From positions 1,488,001-1,552,000 of the forward strand of contig CAWKAJ010000002.1 of NCBI GenBank assembly GCA_963847595.1: 64,000 nt of DNA, given 5' to 3'. This DNA comes from JACWAE01 sp963847595 (lineage in GTDB: Bacteria > Chloroflexota > Dehalococcoidia > SZUA-161). The position numbers and the translations under genes are program-made. Below are positions 16,460 through 25,272 of this stretch, piece by piece. Each line of letters starts with the position of its first letter. The stretch's first letter is position 1. The notes beneath the pieces are model-generated. The model was given only the letters and a program-made list of their open reading frames with translations. It was not told where the DNA came from and ran no database searches.

Positions 16460-17794
16460 ATGTCTGAACCTTCCACCAGCAGCCGACCCATCTACCAGCG
16501 TCCGGTGGAACTACTGCAAACCCTTATCCGTTTCGACACCACCAACCCTCCGGGCAACGAAGCTGAGTGCATCGCTTATATCAACGGCCTGCTGAGAGAG
16601 GCAGGCTTTGAAACCACCCTCCTGGCCAAAACCCCCAACCGCCCCAATCTTATCGCCCGCCTCAAAGGGCAGGGCAACGTACCACCTCTCTTGCTCTATG
16701 GGCATGTAGACGTAGTCACGACCCTTGGACAGGCCTGGACACATCCGCCATTCGAGGGGATAATTGTCGATGGCTGTGTCTGGGGGCGGGGCTCTCTGGA
16801 TATGAAAGGTGGCATCGCCATGATGTTGGCTGCCTTCCTCAAGGCTAAAGCCGAAGGCCTGTCCACATCCGGCGACATCGTGCTCACCATCCTGTCAGAT
16901 GAGGAGGGAGGTGGCGACTTCGGAGCCAAGTATCTGGTGGAGAACCACCCAGAGCAGTTCAAAGGCATCCGCTACGCCCTCGGTGAGTTCGGCGGCTCCA
17001 GGTTTTACTTTGGACGCAAGAAACTATATCCCATCATGGTCGCTGAAAAGCAGATTTGCTGGATGCAGGCGCATGTGCGGGGGCCCGGGGGCCACGGAGC
17101 GTTCCCCATGCGCGGCGGCGCTATGGCGAAACTGGCCCGAGTGCTACAGCAATTGGACCAGCGACGCTTGCCGGTGCATATCACACCCGCAGCCCGCCAG
17201 ATGGTTGGGGGCATGGCCTCTTCGCTCTCATTTCCCCAGAACCTGATCCTGCGTCAGCTCCTCAATCCCAGGCTGACCGACCTGATGCTGAGACTCCTCG
17301 GCATCAGAGGGCAGGGCCTGCAACCTTTGTTCCACAACACGGTAAACGCAACCATTGTCCACGGAGGAGACAAAATCAACGTTATCCCCAGCGAAATCGC
17401 CCTGGAATTGGATGGGCGCCTGCTCCCTGGCTTCAGCCCAGACGAAATGATAGCTGAGTTGCATCGCATAGTTGGTAACGGGATAGAGATTGAAGTGCTA
17501 CGGCACGATTCCGGTCCTGCTGAGCCTGACATGGGATTATTCGACACCTTAGCGGGCATTCTGCGCGAGGCAGACCCGGGTGCCCTGCCCGTTCCCATGT
17601 TCATGCCCGGTGTCACAGACGGGCGCTTCTTCTCGCAGCTAGGAATTCAGACCTATGGCTTCACGCCCATGAACCTACCGCCGGGTTTGGAATTGCTGCA
17701 GAAGGCACATGCCGCCGACGAATGCATCCCCGTGGAAGCCCTAGACTTTGGCGCCAATGCTATTTACCAAGCCCTGCAGCGCTATCACACATAA
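16460..17794 (+). CDS. M20 family metallopeptidase (ArgE/DapE/carboxypeptidase G2-like)
   Basis: Zinc-dependent exopeptidase or deacylase of 444 residues. Metal-ligand motifs: LLYGHVDVV (His and Asp), GSLDMKGGIAMML (bridging Asp), LSDEEGGGDFGAKY (catalytic Glu pair) and a C-terminal LQKAHAADECIPVE histidine. The dimerisation insert (HVRGPGGHGAFPMRGGAMA) is present. Substrates in the family include acetylornithine, succinyl-diaminopimelate and dipeptides. It lies away from the arginine cluster under its own promoter, so a general amidohydrolase role is at least as likely as ArgE. The TIGR04076-type gene follows on the same strand. Confidence 0.93.
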   Translation: MSEPSTSSRPIYQRPVELLQTLIRFDTTNPPGNEAECIAYINGLLREAGFETTLLAKTPNRPNLIARLKGQGNVPPLLLYGHVDVVTTLGQAWTHPPFEGIIVDGCVWGRGSLDMKGGIAMMLAAFLKAKAEGLSTSGDIVLTILSDEEGGGDFGAKYLVENHPEQFKGIRYALGEFGGSRFYFGRKKLYPIMVAEKQICWMQAHVRGPGGHGAFPMRGGAMAKLARVLQQLDQRRLPVHITPAARQMVGGMASSLSFPQNLILRQLLNPRLTDLMLRLLGIRGQGLQPLFHNTVNATIVHGGDKINVIPSEIALELDGRLLPGFSPDEMIAELHRIVGNGIEIEVLRHDSGPAEPDMGLFDTLAGILREADPGALPVPMFMPGVTDGRFFSQLGIQTYGFTPMNLPPGLELLQKAHAADECIPVEALDFGANAIYQALQRYHT

Positions 17795-17840
17795 AAATTC
17801 CTCCGTCTTGGCGGTAATAAAATCTCCAGGAGGTGAGAAG

Positions 17841-18272
17841 GTGAAAGTCACCGAGGATCAATGGAAGCTCATGCAGAGACATCTGGGGTATACCGACAAG
17901 GAGATGAGGCTTTTCAGGCGGAATCCCAGGAATAAAGATGTCTTGTCCAGGGTTGCGGCTCTAATGAATACAACTATCATTGCGGAAGTAGTCGCATCGA
18001 ACGGGTGCAATAGCCACCACAAGGTTGGTGATAAGTTCTATTTTGACGGGGCGGGCAATCTTATAACCAGTCTCTCTCCGAAGAGGATTTGCATCTACGC
18101 CTTAGCTGCAGTGGCAACGTTAATTTTCACATCGAATGAGCTCTTCTATGCCGGCATTGACCCGAATGAAATGAGATTTAAGCGGGCTGGTTGCTTTGAT
18201 GTAGGCGTACAATGCGGCGGCTGGGGACACATAGTCTTGGAACTGCGTGTGGAAGAACGCCAGAGGCGTTGA
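17841..18272 (+). CDS. TIGR04076-like small protein
   Basis: 143 residues. The conserved layout of a HKVGDKFYFDG motif, a hydrophobic ICIYALAAVATLIF segment and a C-terminal cysteine region (CFDVGVQCGGWGHIVLEL) matches the uncharacterised TIGR04076 family, though this copy has a longer N-terminus (about 50 residues). Function unknown. The GTG at 17841 is chosen because AGGAGG sits 7 nt upstream. It begins 46 nt after the M20 gene and is probably transcribed with it. Confidence 0.7.
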   Translation: MKVTEDQWKLMQRHLGYTDKEMRLFRRNPRNKDVLSRVAALMNTTIIAEVVASNGCNSHHKVGDKFYFDGAGNLITSLSPKRICIYALAAVATLIFTSNELFYAGIDPNEMRFKRAGCFDVGVQCGGWGHIVLELRVEERQRR

Positions 18273-18395
18273 TGCCGGAAAAATCCGGGCCCTTCCACCG
18301 CACTCCCCACCGATTGAAATCCATCCTCTTCCTAACCCATTTCAGGTTTTGCGTCGAAGCCCGGCGTTAAAATCTGTAAATTACTAGCCGGTTTT

Positions 18396-20354
18396 CTAGA
18401 TGCGTCGCCCGGCTTCAAAGCCCTCGGCAATGGCATCGCGGATGCGCCGCGGCTCCAGAGAGTCGCCTATCACATAGACGTTCCCGAATCTTTCCTTCAG
18501 AGCAGATACCAGCCCTGAGTTCGAACGGGCACCGGCAGCCATTACATAGGTATCAGCCCGCAGGTTCCTGAGTTCCCCCGCCTCGGTTCTCACAATGGGG
18601 CCCTCGCTGTCACAGCCCTCATACTTAACTCCAATCAGCATTTCCACTTTCTTCCGGGCCAGGTCATCGAAAAGCCTCTCCTTTATCACAGGGCCTTCCT
18701 TTGCCAGCGCCTGCTCCTTTATTTCCACTATGGTGATCTTTTTCCCTCGATCAGCCAGAAGATTGGCAGTCTCACAGCCAACCCCTTCAGCCCCGATAAC
18801 CACCACATTTTCTCCCACCGCAGCCCTGCCCGTCAGCATGTCTATAGCAGATATGACCTTGGCCTTGTCCATTCCCAGGATTTCAATCTTGACTGGTGTC
18901 GTGCCCGCCGCCCAGACTACTGCATCCGGACAAGCTGCCTCTATCTCGGCTAATGTGGCCTCCTTCCCCAACTCCACCTTAACGCCCAGCTTCTTCAGTT
19001 GAGTCTCAAAATATTCTATAAGCAAGGAAATTGCCTCCTTATGCGGGGGCACAGCAGCCGCCCTGAGCAACCCGCCCAACTGACTCTCCCTCTCCAACAA
19101 GGTTACATCGTGGCCCCTGAGCCCGGCCACCCTGGCTGCTTCCATCCCCGCCGGCCCGCCACCGACCACCACCACTCGCTTGGGGACTGGGGCGGCGCTG
19201 ATTTTGCACTCACGCTCCCTGCCCACAGCCGGATTAACAGTGCATCTCACGCCGGCCTGGTTAGGGCCATCAGGGTTTATAATGGCTTGAATGATATCCT
19301 TAAAACTGGTCTCCAGACATTCCAGGCAGCCAATGCAGGGCACAATATCTTCTAGCCTGCCCTCCGCTGTTTTCTTCGGCAGGTAAGGATCGGCGATTAG
19401 GGCTCTGCCCATAGCGACCATATCGGCTATGCCCTCCCTCAGAGCCCACTCCCCTACCTCCGGCAGAATCCGTCCTACTGCAATTACAGGTACACTTACG
19501 TTACTCTTGACCTGGGCAGCGCCGGCCAGATGGAAACCCGGCACACCGGGGCATAGAGTGGCAAATTGCGCGCCGTAACCGTATGCTGAGACACTGACAG
19601 CATCAACCCCCGCCTCCTCCGCCCAGCGCGCCACCTGCGCTGCCTGCGCGTAGTCTAGGGCCGGCTCAATGCCGTACTCTGCCGCATTTATGCGGCACCA
19701 GATAGGATAATCAGGGCCTACTGCGGCTCGACACGCGCGAATCACCTCGAGCAGGAACCGGGCACGGTTCTCCAGGCTGCCTCCGTACTGGTCTCCTCGC
19801 TGATTGATGCTTGGAGAAAGGAACTGTGCCAGCAAGTGGCCGTGAGCGCCATGGATTTCTACCCCGTCAAACCCGGCCTTCTTCGCCCGTACTGCTGTCT
19901 CAGCATGGCGCTTCACAAGCTCCTCTATCTCAGCAGCAGCTAGCTCTTGTACAGGTTCTCCAGCCTGAGAAAGCGATGCCGATGGCCCTACCAGCTGCTG
20001 GCCGGTGATAGCTGAACTGGCGTCTCTGCCTCCATGTTCGAGCTGGATAGCAACTCGAGCGCCGCCCCGCTTTATCGCCCTCGCCAACTCGGAGAGCCCT
20101 TCGACGTACTTATCGTGGTCGATGCTGATCTGGTTTGGCGTTGCCTTTCCCCGAGGGTAATCGACCGAGGTGTTTTCCACTATGATGAGGCCCACGCCGC
20201 CTTTGGCTCTCTCCTCATAGTAATCCACGAGCTTGGGGGACACGAAGCCGTCCTGCGTGCCGAAGTCCGTGCCCATAGCCGGCATAACTATACGGTTCTT
20301 CACCGTCATGTGTCCTATTCTCGCAGGTTCGAACAGCTTCTGTAACCTCATCAT
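18396..20354 (-). CDS. NADH:flavin oxidoreductase / 2,4-dienoyl-CoA reductase-type Fe-S flavoenzyme
   Basis: Three-part reductase of about 652 residues. The N-terminal FMN-binding old-yellow-enzyme barrel (LQKLFEPARIGHMTVKNR; EIHGAHGHLLAQFLSP) is followed by a 4Fe-4S cluster site (CIGCLEC, then CTVNPAVG). The C-terminal FAD/NAD domain carries VVVVGGGPAGMEAARVAG and VVVIGAEGVGCETAN. Relatives are FadH, trimethylamine dehydrogenase and enoate reductases of anaerobes; the substrate is not evident. The start is one of two adjacent ATGs (20354/20351) with AGGAGG 9 nt upstream. It has its own promoter region at 20433-20461. Confidence 0.92.
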   Translation of the reverse strand: MMRLQKLFEPARIGHMTVKNRIVMPAMGTDFGTQDGFVSPKLVDYYEERAKGGVGLIIVENTSVDYPRGKATPNQISIDHDKYVEGLSELARAIKRGGARVAIQLEHGGRDASSAITGQQLVGPSASLSQAGEPVQELAAAEIEELVKRHAETAVRAKKAGFDGVEIHGAHGHLLAQFLSPSINQRGDQYGGSLENRARFLLEVIRACRAAVGPDYPIWCRINAAEYGIEPALDYAQAAQVARWAEEAGVDAVSVSAYGYGAQFATLCPGVPGFHLAGAAQVKSNVSVPVIAVGRILPEVGEWALREGIADMVAMGRALIADPYLPKKTAEGRLEDIVPCIGCLECLETSFKDIIQAIINPDGPNQAGVRCTVNPAVGRERECKISAAPVPKRVVVVGGGPAGMEAARVAGLRGHDVTLLERESQLGGLLRAAAVPPHKEAISLLIEYFETQLKKLGVKVELGKEATLAEIEAACPDAVVWAAGTTPVKIEILGMDKAKVISAIDMLTGRAAVGENVVVIGAEGVGCETANLLADRGKKITIVEIKEQALAKEGPVIKERLFDDLARKKVEMLIGVKYEGCDSEGPIVRTEAGELRNLRADTYVMAAGARSNSGLVSALKERFGNVYVIGDSLEPRRIRDAIAEGFEAGRRI

Positions 20355-20432
20355 CTCTGCTATCCTCCTTAACGACACAACGCCGAATCTGACGCTTCTC
20401 GATTAATCCAGTTTTGGTTAGTACTACACTAT

Positions 20433-20461
20433 AATTTAGCACTGTGCAATAATTTTGTCTA
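20433..20461 (-). promoter_or_regulatory. Promoter with short symmetric motifs, upstream of the Fe-S flavin reductase
   Basis: On the minus strand TAGACA (20456-20461) and TAAATT (20433-20438) are 17 nt apart. GCACTGTGC lies in the spacer and TAGTACTA lies just downstream near 20420. TTAG-type half sites recur through the region, suggesting an operator for an unidentified repressor. Confidence 0.45.
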
Positions 20462-20600
20462 ACACTAACTATTTATATAATACTAAGCGCATCGCCCTTT
20501 GTCAACATCACTTTCCAAAATCGGTAGGATTAGTTAAGCGAGGATGACTAAAGGGGAAAAGGGCCATGCCTTTTCTAGGTAAAGGATGAATCTGAACAAT

Positions 20601-20792
20601 GGAGGGGCACAGTGCACTGTGCCCTCACTCAATACAAACGCAATTGCCCCTGTCCTTACCAGCCGCTGCCCTGGAGATGTATGTAGGGGCACGGCATGCC
20701 GTGCCCCTACATAATATAAACGCTCTTACCCCTGTCTTTACTAGCTCATGCCCCAATAACATCCGTAGGGGCGACCCGTTGGGTCGCCCCCG
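20601..20792. repeat. Three-unit array of GTAGGGGC palindromes with conserved linkers
   Basis: Palindromes start at 20601 (GGAGGGGCACAGTG arm), 20681 (perfect 32 bp, arm ATGTAGGGGCACGGCA) and 20764 (GTAGGGGCGACCC arm), about 80-82 bp apart. The two linkers share ATA-AAACGC, CCCCTGTC-TTAC-AGC and TGCCC with each other and with the linker at 16300-16352. The central palindrome's 28-bp core recurs exactly at 61461-61488. The array fills the space before trpS and encodes no credible protein. Confidence 0.85.
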
Positions 20793-20855
20793 CCTTACCT
20801 TGCCCTCACTCTCCTTCTGTGTTACACTCAATGGGACATTTTCAGGAGGAACGAG

Positions 20856-21833
20856 TTGAAAAAGGGTCGCGTCTTCTCCGGAGCCAGGCCCACAGGCAAG
20901 CAGCACATCGGCAACTACCTGGGGGCTATCCAGAACTACGTCAAGCTTCAGCAGGACTACGATTGCATCTACTGCATCGTGGATGTCCATGCCCTGACCA
21001 CCCTCGAGGATACCCACATGCTCAGGGCCAATACCCGCGATATGATGCTCGACTGGCTGGCGGCGGGGCTCGACCCTGAGAAAAGCATCCTCTTCGTACA
21101 ATCCCACGTGCCCGAGGTCATGCAGCTTCACACCCTACTCAGCATGGTCACCCCTCTGGGCTGGCTGCTCCGCGTCACCACGTTCAAAGAGAAAGCCCGG
21201 GAGCAGCCTCAAAACGTCAATTATGGACTGGTCGGCTATCCTGTGCTGATGACCGCAGACATCGTGCTCTATAAGGCGGACACCGTGCCCGTGGGCGAGG
21301 ACCAGTTGCCCCATCTGGAGATAGCGCGGGAGATAGTACGCCGCTTCAATAATATCTTCGGCCCCACCTTCCCCGAGCCCCAGGCCAAGCTCACCAACTT
21401 CCCCATGGTGGTCGGCCTGGACGGCGAGAGAAAAATGAGCAAGAGCTACGACAACCAGATCGAGCTTGCCGCCACCCCCGAAGAGACTGCCAAAAAGATA
21501 ATGGCCGCCTTCACTGACCCCGCCCGCAAGTTTCGCAACGACCCCGGCCATCCCGAGGCGTGCAATATCTACCGCCTGCACAACTTCTATACCTCCTTGA
21601 AGCTGGACGAGATAGGCAAGAAGTGCCGGGCAGCGGAGATCGGCTGCGTCGAGTGCAAGAAGCTGCTCGCCGATAATCTAAACAAGGCCCTGGCGCCCTT
21701 CCGCGAGAAAAGGGCTCAAATCGCAGACAAGCCCGGATATGTGGATGAGGTCTGTGCCGACGGCGCCCGCCGTGCCCATGCCATCGCCAGGGAGACTATT
21801 AAAGAGGTCAGGGAGAAGATGGGCCTGCCATGA
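20856..21833 (+). CDS. trpS: Tryptophanyl-tRNA synthetase
   Basis: Class I aminoacyl-tRNA synthetase for tryptophan, 325 residues. HIGH-type motif TGKQHIGNYLGA, the TrpRS block LVGYPVLMTADIVLYKAD with the tryptophan-contact aspartate, VPVGEDQLPHLE, and KMSKSYDN. The TTG start has AGGAGGAACGAG immediately upstream. The stop overlaps the start of the next gene by 4 nt (ATGA). Confidence 0.97.
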   Translation: MKKGRVFSGARPTGKQHIGNYLGAIQNYVKLQQDYDCIYCIVDVHALTTLEDTHMLRANTRDMMLDWLAAGLDPEKSILFVQSHVPEVMQLHTLLSMVTPLGWLLRVTTFKEKAREQPQNVNYGLVGYPVLMTADIVLYKADTVPVGEDQLPHLEIAREIVRRFNNIFGPTFPEPQAKLTNFPMVVGLDGERKMSKSYDNQIELAATPEETAKKIMAAFTDPARKFRNDPGHPEACNIYRLHNFYTSLKLDEIGKKCRAAEIGCVECKKLLADNLNKALAPFREKRAQIADKPGYVDEVCADGARRAHAIARETIKEVREKMGLP

Positions 21834-22636
21834 CCACCCTGCCTTTATCCGGGAGCGGAAAGAGTGCTATCGAGGTGGCGAGCGGGGCGGCAAGGAAAGC
21901 CGGGGAAATCCTCAAAGCCCATTTCCGCGAAGGTAGCCGCATTCAATACAAGGGCAGGGCTAACATCGTCACCGATGTAGACCTGCTATCGGAAAAGAGC
22001 CTTAAATCGTCACTGCAGGCAGAGTACCCAGACCACAGCATACTTTCCGAGGAATCAAAGCCCGTAATTGGAAACTCAAGCTATAAATGGATTCTCGACC
22101 CGCTGGACGGCACGAACAACTACTCCTTCGGTATCCCTTTCTTTTCCATCGTAATTGCCCTCACCAGAGGTAAAGAAGTTTTGCTGGGCATAGTCTACGA
22201 CCCGCTGCGCGACGAGATGTTCTCAGCCCGGAAGGGCAAAGGCGCTGCCCTCAATAACTCGCCTATCCATGTCACCACAAAGGTAACGGTCAAAGACTCG
22301 CTAATCGGCCTCGACCTGGGCTATGTGGACGAAAACGGCAAGAAATCGCTGGAGTTCATCACGTCCCTCTGGCCCCAAATGTATGCCTACCGCGTAATGG
22401 GCTCCGCAGCCCTGGGCATGGCCTACACCGCCTGCGGCCGCCTCGACCTCTACTTCCATCTCTTGCTGTACCCCTGGGAGCTTGCCTGCGGCTCCCTGCT
22501 GGTGACCGAAGCCGGCGGCCTGGTGACAAACCTGCAAGGAAAGTCCCTGCAGACCTGGGAGAACTCAGTAATAGCCTCCAACAAAGCCGTTCACGCCGAT
22601 TTCCTCAGCATAGTGCGTGAGCGAAGCCTCAAGTAG
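21830..22636 (+). CDS. Inositol monophosphatase family protein
   Basis: Mg-dependent sugar/inositol phosphatase of the IMPase/FBPase/CysQ superfamily, 268 residues. Metal-site motifs: SILSEES (Glu), WILDPLDGTNNYSFGIP (the DPxDGTxN signature) and the C-terminal WELACGSLLVTEAGG (the WDxxAG equivalent, here WELACG). Substrate not predictable: inositol-1-phosphate, fructose-1,6-bisphosphate or PAP. Translationally coupled to trpS by a 4-nt overlap. Confidence 0.92.
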   Translation: MTTLPLSGSGKSAIEVASGAARKAGEILKAHFREGSRIQYKGRANIVTDVDLLSEKSLKSSLQAEYPDHSILSEESKPVIGNSSYKWILDPLDGTNNYSFGIPFFSIVIALTRGKEVLLGIVYDPLRDEMFSARKGKGAALNNSPIHVTTKVTVKDSLIGLDLGYVDENGKKSLEFITSLWPQMYAYRVMGSAALGMAYTACGRLDLYFHLLLYPWELACGSLLVTEAGGLVTNLQGKSLQTWENSVIASNKAVHADFLSIVRERSLK

Positions 22637-22642
22637 AATGCA

Positions 22643-22675
22643 CCGTTCGTGGTGAGCCTGTCGAACCATGAACGG
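22643..22675. repeat. CCGTTCGTGGT hairpin repeat
   Basis: CCGTTCGTGGT...ACCATGAACGG, an 11-bp stem with one G-T step around an 11-nt loop. This hairpin type is, from general knowledge, a widespread dispersed repeat of bacterial genomes. It lies 7 nt after the phosphatase stop and could end transcription, though no T-run follows. Confidence 0.7.
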
Positions 22676-22682
22676 CTCCCCT

Positions 22683-22712
22683 GTACAAGCTCTGGACAAT
22701 CTCTGCACAAAC
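22683..22712 (+). repeat. 11-bp direct repeats of the CTCTGGACAA type (diverged copy)
   Basis: GTACAAG, GGACAAT and GCACAAA start at 22683, 22694 and 22705, each preceded by CT, giving a period of exactly 11 bp. The same motif with similar period occurs at 46724, 34464 (reverse strand) and 31032 (reverse strand). Confidence 0.5.
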
Positions 22713-22732
22713 CCTATACATCCCAACGCATC

Positions 22733-24118
22733 TTACTCCTGGTCTATGTGATGAAGGTCAACCCCACCTCGTTTGAGCCGAAGCATATAGATGGAGTCTG
22801 CACCAAACACTCTGTAAACAAGTACTGCAACAACTACAGAGGTCATCAAGGGCAGAACCAGCGCGATATCCCGCGTCATCTCCGTAAGAAGGACGATAGC
22901 TGTTATCGGCCCCTGTACCACAGCACCGAAGAACGCCCCCATGCCTACCAGAGAGTAAGCCCCTGAGGAAGATATTACGGCAGGGAACAGCTTACCTGCT
23001 ATTATGCCGAATGTGCCACCGAGCGCAGCACCGATAAACAAAGAGGGAGCAAAAATACCCCCGCTGCCACCACTGCCCAGCGTAGTAGATGTAGCTATCA
23101 TCTTCAAAAATAAGAGTGCTGCAAGAATACTAAGTCCTACCTGCCCAGCTAACATCGCATCCACTGAACCTGTTTCAAGAAATGCTCCCCCGGGGCCATA
23201 GCCAGCGCCATAACCCACGCCGAAAATGCCAGAATAGTAGAAACCTATTCCGCCCACAACAAGGCCACCCAACACAGGTTTTATATACGTGGGTATTTTT
23301 ATACTGCCAAAGAGGTCATCAACCTTGTAAAAGGAACGAACAAAACCTGCGGCCAAGAGCCCCGCGACAATGCCCAACAATATATATGCCAGTATCTCCC
23401 AATAGCTGCCAAAGGTGTACTGCTTCACAATAAATGAGGGATTCGGGCCCAAAAACTTCCATGCCACATATTCGGCAGCGACCGCGCTAATCATAATATT
23501 GAAAAGCTTCAGAGTTACGACACGACGAGATAGAACTTCAAGGGCGAAGAAGACACCACCAACCGGAGCGTTGAAAGTTGCTGCGATACCACCTGCTGCC
23601 CCACAAAGTACAAGGGTTTTCACACCTTCGTCATGTAACTTAAACCACTGCCCAACAGCAGACCCGATAGAGGAGCCAATCTGCACGATTGGCCCTTCAC
23701 GTCCCACCGAGCCACCGCTTCCGATACATATAGCGGAGACAAACATTTTGACTGCCGCCACTCGCTGACGGATGCGCCCTCCTCCGACACTAATGGCTCT
23801 CATAACCTCGGGGGGACCTTCACCTTTCGCTTCACGTGCCAGGAAATAAATCAGTGGGCCGAAGATAAGGGCACCTAGAGCAGGCAAAATGATAACATAG
23901 TAGTGCCCCATGATAGCGAAGCCTTCCGCGCCTTCCTTGAAGAACACCCACTGGAAGCCTCTTATCAACCACCTGAAACCCACGGCCCCTAACCCGGCAG
24001 CAACTCCCACAAGAATTGACAGAAACAGGCTGTTCGTCGCTTCTGAGCCACTCAGCCGATTATAAAGTCGCTGCACTCGGCTTTTTATCGCCTTGAATAA
24101 CTTACTAAGTACCTTCAT
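22733..24118 (-). CDS. CLC-family chloride channel/transporter
   Basis: Membrane protein of 461 residues with the CLC anion-pathway signatures: GSGGSVGREGP (contains the external gating glutamate), GAAGGIAATFNAPVGGVFFALEVL and GSGGSGGIFAPSLFIGAALGG. It conducts or exchanges Cl- (or other anions) across the cytoplasmic membrane as a dimer. The position of the internal proton glutamate of E. coli ClC (second E of FIIEE) appears to be valine here (FALEV), as in channel-type CLCs. No CBS domains. No ribosome binding site of note; the 245-bp upstream region contains no recognised riboswitch. It converges with the phosphatase gene. Confidence 0.93.
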   Translation of the reverse strand: MKVLSKLFKAIKSRVQRLYNRLSGSEATNSLFLSILVGVAAGLGAVGFRWLIRGFQWVFFKEGAEGFAIMGHYYVIILPALGALIFGPLIYFLAREAKGEGPPEVMRAISVGGGRIRQRVAAVKMFVSAICIGSGGSVGREGPIVQIGSSIGSAVGQWFKLHDEGVKTLVLCGAAGGIAATFNAPVGGVFFALEVLSRRVVTLKLFNIMISAVAAEYVAWKFLGPNPSFIVKQYTFGSYWEILAYILLGIVAGLLAAGFVRSFYKVDDLFGSIKIPTYIKPVLGGLVVGGIGFYYSGIFGVGYGAGYGPGGAFLETGSVDAMLAGQVGLSILAALLFLKMIATSTTLGSGGSGGIFAPSLFIGAALGGTFGIIAGKLFPAVISSSGAYSLVGMGAFFGAVVQGPITAIVLLTEMTRDIALVLPLMTSVVVAVLVYRVFGADSIYMLRLKRGGVDLHHIDQE

Positions 24119-24362
24119 TGGACAATTCCCGAAAGCCTCAGGGTAGTGCGATTACGGACTTTCATCCGCTGCCTCTTGGGCTTTCTCAACATGTTTTGGG
24201 GAAACCCCGAACCAAAAGCCGGCATAAACCCCTATCCAAGCAGCATCTTCTTAGTGCTTCCCCCGAGTCATAAATCCAGCATTACTCCGATGTATCCAAG
24301 ACTCGTTAGCTGTTCAATGTACTGGCATAACAAACAACAGTAGCGTGCGGAGGTGGTTCAAG

Positions 24363-24560
24363 ATGATGTGGAGATTCAAGAGCTGCCCGAAATGCTCGGG
24401 GGATCTTTTCATAGATTGGGATATGGATGGCTGGTACATTCAGTGTCTCCAGTGCGGCTATCTATACGACCAGAATAAGACGCTCAAGGCCAAGACAGAG
24501 ACAGTCCCAAAAGAAGGAAAGCTTGCCAGAACCGGCTCCGGGAAACCCCATGCCAAATAG
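24363..24560 (+). CDS. Small zinc-ribbon protein (65 aa)
   Basis: Two CxxC pairs, CPKCSGDL and CLQCGY, are separated by about 20 residues (DWDMDGWYIQ between), typical of a zinc ribbon. A lysine-rich C-terminal tail follows. The ATG at 24363 has GGAGG 9 nt upstream. It lies alone on the plus strand between the CLC and Trk genes. Function unknown; such ribbons often bind nucleic acid, but nothing here proves it. Confidence 0.72.
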   Translation: MMWRFKSCPKCSGDLFIDWDMDGWYIQCLQCGYLYDQNKTLKAKTETVPKEGKLARTGSGKPHAK

Positions 24561-24582
24561 CATCTGGCCCTGAGAGGCCTTC

Positions 24583-25263
24583 TCATTCCTCCGCTTTGTG
24601 CTTCTTGGTTTCAGCCATGAATTGCTCCAGCTTCTCATCGCTTCCTGCTAGTATCAGGACATCTCCCTGCCTTACAATCTCTGACCGATCCGGCGTGACT
24701 ATTACCTCCTTCCCTCTTTGAATCAGCAAGACCGCCAGGCCCCATCTGCCGCCGCGACCCAGCCCTATATCGGACAACGATTTGCCTACGAAATATGGCG
24801 ATGTTGCCAATTTGGAAACGCCATAGCTAGGTGCCACCGGTATATAGTCTTGGACATCGGTCAAGATGAGACTGTGCGCAACTCTGATGCCCATCTCGCG
24901 CTCAGGGTAAACAACCTTGTCCACACCGATTTTGTCAAGTATGGTCCCATGTAAATCGTTCTCGGCCCTGGCTATCACGTAACGGACCCCCAGCTTCTTC
25001 AGCAGTATTGTGCATAACACGCTATTCTGGATCGCCTCCCCCATCGTCACTATTGCTACATCGAAGTTGTTCACGCCCAGTTCTCTGAGAACTGACTCAT
25101 CCGTGGCATCCGCTTGCACAGCATGCGTTATCTGGGCAGATATGTTCTGAACCTTCTTCTCATCCACGTCCACAGCCATCACATCATGCCCCATGCTGAA
25201 AAGGGTGGTCGCCAGACTTATCCCGAACCGTCCCAGTCCTATAATCAACACCTGTCTTTTCAT
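24583..25263 (-). CDS. Potassium uptake regulatory subunit, TrkA/KtrA type
   Basis: Cytoplasmic RCK protein of 226 residues that gates the membrane potassium channel subunit. N-terminal Rossmann RCK_N: VLIIGLGRFGISLATTL (GxGxxG) with an acidic residue at the end of strand beta-2 (VDVDEKK). A C-terminal RCK_C domain (PYFVGKSLSDIGL...ILAGSDEKLEQF) follows. It binds nucleotides; RCK_C of some relatives binds c-di-AMP. One RCK pair per chain is the KtrA layout rather than the double TrkA of E. coli. It starts 9 nt after the membrane subunit gene. Confidence 0.93.
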   Translation of the reverse strand: MKRQVLIIGLGRFGISLATTLFSMGHDVMAVDVDEKKVQNISAQITHAVQADATDESVLRELGVNNFDVAIVTMGEAIQNSVLCTILLKKLGVRYVIARAENDLHGTILDKIGVDKVVYPEREMGIRVAHSLILTDVQDYIPVAPSYGVSKLATSPYFVGKSLSDIGLGRGGRWGLAVLLIQRGKEVIVTPDRSEIVRQGDVLILAGSDEKLEQFMAETKKHKAEE

Positions 25264-25272
25264 GTCAGCCTC

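Noticed and set aside
16272..20792. Possible CRISPR arrays
   Set aside because: Spacing near 81 bp is too long, the conserved part is the linker plus palindrome arms, the variable part is itself palindromic, and no cas gene is present.
20599..20859. 86-codon plus-strand frame before trpS
   Set aside because: It is a translation of the three-unit palindrome array, with a start in a repeat and no ribosome binding site.
22649..22966. Short plus-strand frame starting MVSLSNHER
   Set aside because: It starts inside the CCGTTCGTGGT hairpin repeat and runs antisense through the CLC gene. This type of spurious frame is common at such repeats.
24146..24343. 65-codon plus-strand frame between the CLC gene and the zinc-ribbon gene
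   Set aside because: No ribosome binding site, unusual composition, and no recognisable motif. The region also shows no known riboswitch.
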